Source: Proteiniphilum sp.
GTDB taxonomy: Bacteria > Bacteroidota > Bacteroidia > Bacteroidales > Dysgonomonadaceae
Length of the DNA stretch: 12,817 nt
Direction of reading: 5' to 3'
NCBI GenBank assembly: GCA_016649795.1
Contig: JAENWZ010000035.1
Location: forward strand, 1-12,817
Shown: piece after piece, positions 6,926 to 12,817 of the stretch
How positions within the stretch are numbered: the stretch's first letter is position 1
Layout of the letters: each line of letters starts with the position of its first letter
Notes under the pieces: generated by a model
Seen by the model: only the letters and a program-made list of their open reading frames with translations
What the model was told of the DNA's origin: nothing
The model's database searches: none
Program-made: the position numbers and the translations under genes

Positions 6926-7876
6926 ATGAACAACAACAGAATATGCAACCTGTTCGGCACCGGTTACCCTGTGATCCAGGCCGGGATGGTGTGGTGCAGC
7001 GGCTGGAGACTCGCCTCGGCAGTGAGTAATGCCGACGGACTGGGCTTGATAGGAGCCGGGTCGATGCACCCTGACATGTTACGTGAACATATACGCAAAT
7101 GCAGGGCAGCCACCGGTAAACCGTTTGGCGTGAACATCCCGTTGATGTATCCTCAGATTGAGGAGATCATGCAGATAGTGTTGGAGGAGAAGGTGAAGAT
7201 CGTCTTCACCTCTGCCGGCAATCCGAATACATGGACATTGAAACTGAAAAGTGAAGGCATCATCGTGGTACACGTTGTCTCCAGCTCAAAGTTCGCCCTC
7301 AAGGCGGAAGAAGCAGGCGTCGACGCTATCGTGGCGGAAGGGTTTGAAGCAGGCGGCCATAACGGTCGTGAAGAGACCACCACACTCGCTCTTATACCGC
7401 AGGTGAGGATGGCGACAACGCTGCCACTGATCGCTGCCGGCGGTATTGCCTCGGGTGAGTCGATGGCTGCCGCCTTCGCCCTGGGTGCCGAGGGGGTACA
7501 GGTGGGTACACGCTTTGCACTAACCACAGAGAGCTCCGCCAGCGACGCTTTCAAACAGAGGTGCATCACCCTGAACGAGGGAGACACACTCCTTTCGCTG
7601 AAGAAGGTGAGTCCCACACGATTAATCAGGAATGCGTTCTTCAGTCAGGTACAGGAGCTGGAGGAGCGGGGGGCGACTGCAGAGGAGCTGCGTGAGTTGC
7701 TGGGTCGCGGTCGCTCCAAAAGAGGTATCTTTGAGGGTGATCTCACCGAAGGAGAGCTGGAGATTGGTCAGATTGCCTCACAGATCAGAGAGATCATACC
7801 TGCCGCAGAGGTAATGAAAGAGATAATCGGGAGCTATAACCGAACCCTGATAAGATTATCTGATAAAACATTCTGA
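6926..7876 (+). CDS. FMN-dependent FabK / nitronate monooxygenase family enzyme
   Basis: A 316-residue flavin TIM-barrel enzyme of the 2-nitropropane dioxygenase-like superfamily. That superfamily includes nitronate monooxygenases and the enoyl-ACP reductase FabK of fatty-acid elongation. Family marks are PVIQAGM (15-21), GLGLIGAGS (38-46), PFGVNIPL (66-73), FTSAGNP (94-100), AEGFEAGGHNG (137-147, with the conserved catalytic-type H145), AAGGIASG (170-177) and GAEGVQVGTRF (187-197); the last two are typical FMN phosphate-binding loops. Length fits FabK and short nitronate monooxygenases equally, and motif reading alone does not separate the two activities. It has its own promoter and a 61-nt gap to the downstream peptidase, so the two are probably co-transcribed. 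The ATG at 6926 suits the promoter position. Confidence 0.88.
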   Translation: MNNNRICNLFGTGYPVIQAGMVWCSGWRLASAVSNADGLGLIGAGSMHPDMLREHIRKCRAATGKPFGVNIPLMYPQIEEIMQIVLEEKVKIVFTSAGNPNTWTLKLKSEGIIVVHVVSSSKFALKAEEAGVDAIVAEGFEAGGHNGREETTTLALIPQVRMATTLPLIAAGGIASGESMAAAFALGAEGVQVGTRFALTTESSASDAFKQRCITLNEGDTLLSLKKVSPTRLIRNAFFSQVQELEERGATAEELRELLGRGRSKRGIFEGDLTEGELEIGQIASQIREIIPAAEVMKEIIGSYNRTLIRLSDKTF

Positions 7877-7937
7877 AATTTAATCCTGAAAAGAAAACCT
7901 TCATCCGGGATTAACCGGCAAGAGAACCCATATCGAT

Positions 7938-10091
7938 ATGCATAAACAATCTTTTTTTATCCTGTTTTTTATCTTTTCGTTCATGCTCTCTGCCCAGCAT
8001 GAGAAACAGTTCTCCCTGGAAGAGTTAATTCCCGGAGGGAAACAGTACGCCAATTTTAATCCCCGTATCCCCGTTCAGTTTCAGTGGTACGGGAACAGAC
8101 TGGCTACTATCGGAAACGACTCTGTCTGGTTGATAGATAATCCGGGCAGGAGCCAAAGAAAAAAAATCATCCTCACATTCAAAGAGTTGGAGGAGGGACT
8201 GGAGCAGAGTGAAAACAAGATTCATGGTCTCACCTTCTCACCCGAAGGCAGCTCCGTGTTAAGGTTCCACACCTCTCGCGGTTCCGGGTTGTTTGATCTG
8301 GAGAATAAAGAACACCGGGCCTTCTTCAGCTATCCGGAAAAGAGCAAAAACCATATGCTCTCACCCGATCACTCATACATGGCCTACACAATAGAGAATA
8401 ATCTCTTCATTGCTGACAAGAATGGAAAAGAGTGGGCTGTTTCCAATGAGTGTAACAGGGGTATCATTTACGGTCAATCGGTTCACAGAAAAGAGTTTGG
8501 GATCACCGGCGGCATCTTCTGGTCGCCTTGCGGCAAGAAGATGGCATTCTACAGAATGGACGAGACCATGGTGAGCGATTACCCGCTGGTGGATGCATCG
8601 GCAAGGGTGGCCGAAGTGAAGAACAGCAAATACCCGATGGCGGGAATGACCAGTCACCGGGTGACCATCGGCATTTTCGACACGGAAACAAAAGAGACCA
8701 CTTGGCTGAAAACCGGGGAACCGGATGATCATTATCTCACCAATATTGCCTGGAGCCCCGACGGGAAGGCACTATACCTGGCCGAACTCAACAGGGGACA
8801 GAACCGTATGAAGCTGAACAGATATGTTACTGCCACAGGTGATCTCGATAAAACACTCTTCGAAGAGAGTCATCTTAAGTATGTAGAGCCCGAGAACCCT
8901 GTTCTCTTCGTGAAAAAGGAGGATGAGAGGTTTATCTGGCAAAGCAAGCGAAACGGCTACAATCATCTCTACCTCTATGATACTTCGGGGAAGCAGCTTA
9001 AACAGCTTACCGACGGGACCTGGGAGGTGACCGGGGTGATAGGATTCGACGAGAAGGGAGAGAACCTCTACTTCATCGCTACACTCCCCTCTCCCATTGA
9101 TCGACACATCTGCAGTGTGACACTGAGGAGCGGGAAGATCACGCAACACACCACCCTGCCGGGAATGCACTCCGCCGCACTGAGCGCATCGGGCAGGTAT
9201 CTGACAGACCGCTATTCATCGCACGACAACCCCGGGAGGATCGATCTGATAGAGACCCGTACCGGCAAAACCACCCTCCTCTCCCAGGCTAAAAACCCGT
9301 TCCGGGGGTTCAGCATGCCAACGGTGGAGATGGGAACGGTGAAAGCGGCAGACGGCACATCGGATCTTTACTACCGGCTGGTCAAACCGGCCGGTTTCGA
9401 CGCATCGAAGAAATACCCAGTGGCGGTCTACGTCTATGGCGGCCCCCATTCACAGATGGTGAGTAACCGGTGGCGATACGGCTCGGGAGGCTGGGAGACA
9501 CATATGGCGCAGAATGGATATATTGTATTCGTAATGGATAACCGTGGTACAGCCTACAGGGGACTCGAATTCGAGAACGTCACCCACCGGCAACTGGGCG
9601 TGGTGGAGGCCGAAGACCAGATGAAAGGTGTGGCGTTCCTGCAGTCGCTGCCCTACGTGGATAGTGAACGTATGGGCATCCATGGCTGGAGCTACGGAGG
9701 GTTCATGACAATCAACATGCTTCTCCGTTACCCCGGGGTGTTCAAAGTGGGTGTTGCAGGTGGTCCCGTGACCGACTGGAAATATTACGAGGTGATGTAC
9801 GGTGAACGCTATATGGACACACCCGCAGAGAACCCCGAAGGATATGAAGAGAGCAGCCTGCTGAACAAGGCGGACCGGCTGCAATCGCGCCTGCTGATCA
9901 TTCACGGCGATGAAGATCCTACGGTAGTGATGCAAAACAGCATCCAATTTATGAAAGCGAGCATAAAAGCAGAGAGACACCCTGACTTCTTCATCTATCC
10001 CGGACATGGACACAATATGTTGGGCCGTGATAGGGTGCATCTGCACCACCACATCACACGTTATTTTGAGGATTTCATTCCACAGGATTGA
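7938..10091 (+). CDS. ptpA: Secreted S9 serine peptidase, prolyl tripeptidyl peptidase-like
   Basis: A 717-residue exported serine peptidase that should remove Xaa-Xaa-Pro tripeptides (or Xaa-Pro dipeptides) from peptide N-termini in the periplasm or at the surface. A signal peptide (residues 1 to about 20, MHKQSFFILFFIFSFMLSAQ) is followed by a DPP IV-type beta-propeller (about 60-470) with repeated blade motifs such as WSPCGKKMAFY and WSPDGKALYL. The acidic substrate-N-terminus motif is YRMDETMV (D208, E209). An alpha/beta hydrolase domain follows, with nucleophile S585 in GWSYGG, D660 in HGDEDP and H692 in YPGHGHN. The tail GRDRVHLHHHITRYFEDF closely parallels Porphyromonas gingivalis prolyl tripeptidyl peptidase as I remember it, as does VYVYGGPH, which favours tripeptidyl over dipeptidyl activity. 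Substrate preference needs an assay. It follows the flavin enzyme gene on the same strand. Confidence 0.9.
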   Translation: MHKQSFFILFFIFSFMLSAQHEKQFSLEELIPGGKQYANFNPRIPVQFQWYGNRLATIGNDSVWLIDNPGRSQRKKIILTFKELEEGLEQSENKIHGLTFSPEGSSVLRFHTSRGSGLFDLENKEHRAFFSYPEKSKNHMLSPDHSYMAYTIENNLFIADKNGKEWAVSNECNRGIIYGQSVHRKEFGITGGIFWSPCGKKMAFYRMDETMVSDYPLVDASARVAEVKNSKYPMAGMTSHRVTIGIFDTETKETTWLKTGEPDDHYLTNIAWSPDGKALYLAELNRGQNRMKLNRYVTATGDLDKTLFEESHLKYVEPENPVLFVKKEDERFIWQSKRNGYNHLYLYDTSGKQLKQLTDGTWEVTGVIGFDEKGENLYFIATLPSPIDRHICSVTLRSGKITQHTTLPGMHSAALSASGRYLTDRYSSHDNPGRIDLIETRTGKTTLLSQAKNPFRGFSMPTVEMGTVKAADGTSDLYYRLVKPAGFDASKKYPVAVYVYGGPHSQMVSNRWRYGSGGWETHMAQNGYIVFVMDNRGTAYRGLEFENVTHRQLGVVEAEDQMKGVAFLQSLPYVDSERMGIHGWSYGGFMTINMLLRYPGVFKVGVAGGPVTDWKYYEVMYGERYMDTPAENPEGYEESSLLNKADRLQSRLLIIHGDEDPTVVMQNSIQFMKASIKAERHPDFFIYPGHGHNMLGRDRVHLHHHITRYFEDFIPQD

Positions 10092-10142
10092 TGACCGTGA
10101 AAAGGAGGTGCTGCAGCTGCCGGATAAATCCTAAAAACTTAT

Positions 10143-10150
10143 TACCTTTG
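10143..10150 (+). promoter_or_regulatory. Candidate -7 element for the metallo-hydrolase/glycosyltransferase operon
   Basis: TACCTTTG is an exact TAnnTTTG match and ends only 8 nt before the ATG at 10159. With usual -7 spacing, transcription would start about 2-5 nt before the start codon, so the mRNA would be leaderless or nearly so. Confidence 0.6.
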
Positions 10151-10158
10151 CATTCACT

Positions 10159-10983
10159 ATGCAATACAAACTATTCCCATCGGATCGAATCTCATTCTTC
10201 AGCCTTAGCAGCGGCAGTTGTGGCAACTGTTACTACCTGGGCAATGCGCACTACGGCATCCTTATCGATGCCGGACTGGGTCCGCGGGTGATCAGAAAAC
10301 GACTTGCCGAATATGGGATTGAGCTATCCTCAATCATGGCGATTCTGATCACACACGATCACTACGATCACATCAAATCGGCCGGGTATCTGGGTGAGAA
10401 AATGCATATCCCCGTTTATGCCACACGTGATGTGCACCGTGGAATCGATAACTGCCCAATGATACATAACAACCTCAACGGTTCATCCAGATATATAGTA
10501 AAAGGAACACCTTTTCAGATTGAAGACTTACGCATTACACCGTTCGATGTGCCACACGACAGTAATGACAATGCCGGCTATTTCTTCGAGTTTAATGGAG
10601 AGAGAATGACGCTGGTAACCGACGTGGGTGCCATTACCGATGAGGTGGCTTATTATATCAGTAAAGCCAACCATCTGGTGATTGAGAGCAACTACGATGA
10701 AGAGATGCTCCAAAACGGAAGTTACCCTTTTTACCTGAAGCGCAGGATCACCTCCGGCACAGGACACCTGAGCAATCGACAGACAGCGGAGTTTCTTGCC
10801 AACAATTTCACCTCCGATCTGCGCAATATCTGGCTCTGTCATCTGAGCGGTGACAATAACAATCCCCAGCTGGCCTACAACACAATGAAAGAGCATCTAT
10901 CACAAAAAGGTATTGAGGTGGGGCAACATGTCGCATTACAGGTGCTGGAAAGAAACGTATTATCGAAAAAAACAGAATTCTAG
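10159..10983 (+). CDS. Metallo-beta-lactamase-fold hydrolase, YycJ/WalJ-like
   Basis: A 274-residue cytoplasmic metallo-hydrolase. The HxHxDH metal site is intact as THDHYDH (H66, H68, D70, H71), with further likely ligands H133 in VPHD, D155 in VTDVG and H228 in LCHLSGDNN. The opening FFSLSSGSCGNCYYLG and the TGHLSN segment (201-206) are typical of the YycJ/WalJ branch, some members of which have been reported as nucleases. The substrate here is unknown. The N-terminus has about ten residues (MQYKLFPSDR) before the usual family start, but no later ATG fits. The gene sits 67 nt after the peptidase stop, has its own promoter, and is followed 10 nt later by a glycosyltransferase gene, so it leads a probable three-gene operon. 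Confidence 0.9.
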   Translation: MQYKLFPSDRISFFSLSSGSCGNCYYLGNAHYGILIDAGLGPRVIRKRLAEYGIELSSIMAILITHDHYDHIKSAGYLGEKMHIPVYATRDVHRGIDNCPMIHNNLNGSSRYIVKGTPFQIEDLRITPFDVPHDSNDNAGYFFEFNGERMTLVTDVGAITDEVAYYISKANHLVIESNYDEEMLQNGSYPFYLKRRITSGTGHLSNRQTAEFLANNFTSDLRNIWLCHLSGDNNNPQLAYNTMKEHLSQKGIEVGQHVALQVLERNVLSKKTEF

Positions 10984-10993
10984 TTTTTGAACC

Positions 10994-11890
10994 ATGCAGT
11001 TAGCACCTATCCTTTTGTTTACATATAATCGTCCGCTGCACACACGTCAGACGCTGGAAGCATTGCTGAACAACGACCTGAGCAGCCAGAGCGAACTTTA
11101 TGTTTTTTCGGACGGCTATAAAAACAATCAAGACAGAAAAGAGGTGATGGAGGTGCGTGAGCTGATACGTTCCATAGATGGTTTCAGAGAAGTACATATC
11201 ATTGAGAACAGGCAAAATCTGGGACTGGCAAAGAATATTATTGAGGGTGTAACACAAATTGTGAACAGGCATGAAAAGGTAATCGTGCTGGAAGATGATC
11301 TGATCACATCCCCCCACTTCCTCACTTTCATGAACGAAGCGCTGGAAAAATTCAAAGATGCAGAGAAAATTGGACATATTCAGGGTTTTTGTTTCCCTAT
11401 ACAGGGTCTGCCGGATACGTTTCTGATAAAATGGACAGGCAGCTGGGGCTGGGCAACATGGAAAAGAGCGTGGCAACAGTTCAACCCCGACGGCAAAGCG
11501 CTGTTATCAGAGATTGAAAGAAGAAAATTAAGCAAAACGTTCGATTTCAACGGGAGTTACCCTTACACACGCATGTTACAAAGACAGGTGAATGGTGAAA
11601 ACGACTCCTGGGCAATTCGCTGGAACGCCTCTCTTTTCCTGAAAGATATCCTCTCGCTCAACGCCGGAAAATCGCTTGTGATGAACATTGGTTTCGACGG
11701 CAGCGGCAGTCACTGCGGACCGGACATTATCTATAACACCAGTTTGCATCACGGTGAATTGATGACAGACTTAAGCGAATTGCGAGAGAACAAAACGGCA
11801 CGCAAGGCATTTGAGAAGTATTACGGACGAACAAACTCGTTCACTGCAAAAGTAAACAGAAGAATAAACCGTTTTTTGAGAAGCAGTTAA
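10994..11890 (+). CDS. GT-A fold glycosyltransferase (GT2/GNT-I-like)
   Basis: A 298-residue nucleotide-sugar-dependent glycosyltransferase, probably acting on a surface glycan or O-antigen-type polymer at the cytoplasmic face of the membrane. The N-terminus APILLFTYNRPLHTRQTLEAL is the classic GT-A nucleotide-binding start. YVFSDG (36-41) and NLGLAKNIIEG (75-85) follow, with a DxD-type metal motif VLEDD (98-102) and an acceptor-side signature WTGSWGWATWKRAWQQF (147-163). The C-terminus is basic, and no membrane segment is visible, so attachment would be peripheral. The ATG at 10994 lies 10 nt after the metallo-hydrolase stop and the stop is 3 nt before the next start, indicating tight co-transcription. 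Donor and acceptor cannot be told from sequence. Confidence 0.88.
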   Translation: MQLAPILLFTYNRPLHTRQTLEALLNNDLSSQSELYVFSDGYKNNQDRKEVMEVRELIRSIDGFREVHIIENRQNLGLAKNIIEGVTQIVNRHEKVIVLEDDLITSPHFLTFMNEALEKFKDAEKIGHIQGFCFPIQGLPDTFLIKWTGSWGWATWKRAWQQFNPDGKALLSEIERRKLSKTFDFNGSYPYTRMLQRQVNGENDSWAIRWNASLFLKDILSLNAGKSLVMNIGFDGSGSHCGPDIIYNTSLHHGELMTDLSELRENKTARKAFEKYYGRTNSFTAKVNRRINRFLRSS

Positions 11891-11893
11891 CGC

Positions 11894-12817
11894 ATGAACA
11901 TACTCATCATCAGCACATCTGATATTCACGGAGGAGCAGCCATCGCTTCTTCCCGGCTGATGAACGCGTTACTCTCACGGGGGGAGAAGGTGAAGATGCT
12001 CGTGCGTGATAAACGTTCAGACCACCCTGATGTGATCTCCATCGGCAACAAACAGCAGAACAGGCTGAATTTTTACCGGGAACGGGCTATCATCTTTCTC
12101 CATAACAGACTGTCGAAAAAAAACCTGTTCGATATCTCCATCGCGAACAGCGGAATCTCTATCACAGAGCATCCTGCATTCAGAATGGCCGATGTGATTC
12201 ATCTGCACTGGGTCAACCAGGGGATGCTCTCTCTCAGCGAGATAGCCGCCATCATTACCTCAGGCAAGAAGGTGGTCTGGACGATGCACGACATGTGGCC
12301 CTTTACCGGCATCTGTCACCATGCTGCAGGCTGCACCCACTACGAGAAAGAGTGCGGGGATTGTCCATATCTCACTGTTCCCTCCCCTAACGATCTTTCA
12401 CGGCAACTGTTTGAAAAGAAGATGGCGGCCTATAGTGGCGGCAGGATCACATTCGTAGCCTGCAGCCACTGGCTGAAAGAGCTCGCGGTTAAAAGTCCGC
12501 TCACTGCCGGTCATAAGGTAATCGCCATCCCCAACCCTATAGACACAGAAAGCTATTACCCGATGGATAAGCGCGCTCTGCGCAGGAAATTGCAGTTGCC
12601 GGCGAGTAGGAAGATCGTGCTGTTCGCCGCTGTAAAAGCATCCGATCCGCGAAAGGGTATGGATTATCTGGTGGAAGCAAGCCGGATCATAGCGCCGCAA
12701 CACAACGATCTCCTCTTTTTGATTGCAGGAAACAATGGTGAAGAGATTGAAAAGCGTCTCTCGCTGCCTGCAAGGAGCTTGGGCTGTGGCCGTTCGTCCA
12801 CTTCAACCGGACCCACA
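11894..12817 (+). CDS. GT4-family glycosyltransferase (3' end cut by window edge)
   Basis: The frame opens at ATG 11894 and remains open for 308 codons to the right edge. The N-terminal domain starts MNILIISTSDIHGGAAIASSR, with the glycine-rich GGAA loop of GT-B enzymes. HLHWVNQG (near 106-113) and WTMHDMWPFTGICHHA (near 133-148) follow, then a cysteine cluster C-x6-C-x6-C-x2-C within ICHHAAGCTHYEKECGDCPY, which recurs in WcaC-like GT4 enzymes from memory. The linker has FVACSHWL and IPNPIDTESYYP, and the GT-B C-terminal domain begins with AVKASDPRKGMDYLVEA. The missing part should carry the E-x7-E nucleotide-sugar site. The gene starts 3 nt after the preceding glycosyltransferase. The last dozen codons look unlike the family and may reflect a frameshift. 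Confidence 0.88.
   Translation, partial: MNILIISTSDIHGGAAIASSRLMNALLSRGEKVKMLVRDKRSDHPDVISIGNKQQNRLNFYRERAIIFLHNRLSKKNLFDISIANSGISITEHPAFRMADVIHLHWVNQGMLSLSEIAAIITSGKKVVWTMHDMWPFTGICHHAAGCTHYEKECGDCPYLTVPSPNDLSRQLFEKKMAAYSGGRITFVACSHWLKELAVKSPLTAGHKVIAIPNPIDTESYYPMDKRALRRKLQLPASRKIVLFAAVKASDPRKGMDYLVEASRIIAPQHNDLLFLIAGNNGEEIEKRLSLPARSLGCGRSSTSTGPT

Noticed and set aside
7880..7914. Inverted repeat TTAATCC/GGATTAA between the flavin enzyme and peptidase genes as a terminator
   Set aside because: The stem is only 7 bp with a 21-nt loop and no following T-run, so termination is unlikely.
9450..10052. A 200-codon open frame antisense to the peptidase catalytic domain
   Set aside because: The plus-strand S9 catalytic motifs are unambiguous and the antisense product matches nothing I recognise.
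10088..10291. A 67-codon open frame overlapping the start of the metallo-hydrolase
   Set aside because: Most of it overlaps conserved metallo-hydrolase sequence in another frame, and its Cys/Arg/Ser-rich product has no recognisable features.

Overview
The window looks like a piece of a Bacteroidota chromosome, most likely order Bacteroidales (a Porphyromonas/Dysgonomonas-type relative). Four things suggest this. Intergenic regions repeatedly carry the Bacteroidota -7 promoter element TAnnTTTG. Most starts lack a Shine-Dalgarno sequence. There is a DUF4251-type lipoprotein. The large S9 peptidase strongly resembles Porphyromonas prolyl tripeptidyl peptidase. The placement is inference from sequence recall; no search was run.

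Layout, left to right. (1) Minus strand, 1-1947: surE (survival-protein nucleotidase) followed by lpxB (lipid A disaccharide synthase, cut by the left edge). A 149-nt spacer between them is filled by an in-phase degenerate heptanucleotide array, the most unusual structure in the window. (2) Plus strand, 2104-3732: an exported alkaline phosphatase divergent from surE, ended by a perfect symmetrical terminator at 3757-3790 that can serve both converging transcription units. (3) Minus strand, 3794-6730: purD (purine biosynthesis), a multi-pass membrane protein 16 nt behind it, and a DUF4251-like lipoprotein. (4) Plus strand, 6926-10091: an FMN-dependent FabK/nitronate monooxygenase-family enzyme and a secreted prolyl tripeptidyl peptidase-like S9 protease, probably one operon. 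(5) Plus strand, 10159-12817: a YycJ-like metallo-beta-lactamase-fold hydrolase, a GT-A glycosyltransferase and a GT4 glycosyltransferase cut by the right edge, packed with 10-nt and 3-nt gaps.

Most of the content is housekeeping or envelope metabolism: lipid A synthesis, purine synthesis, phosphate release in the periplasm, peptide trimming, and the start of a glycan-assembly locus. I see no mobile element, CRISPR array, tRNA, rRNA or obvious defence system. No gene-free stretch exceeds 200 nt. The items most worth a second look are the heptad array between surE and lpxB, the probably leaderless start of the metallo-hydrolase, an orphan perfect Shine-Dalgarno sequence just upstream of it, a nested dyad between the divergent surE and phosphatase promoters, and a possible frameshift in the last 40-60 bases of the GT4 gene.
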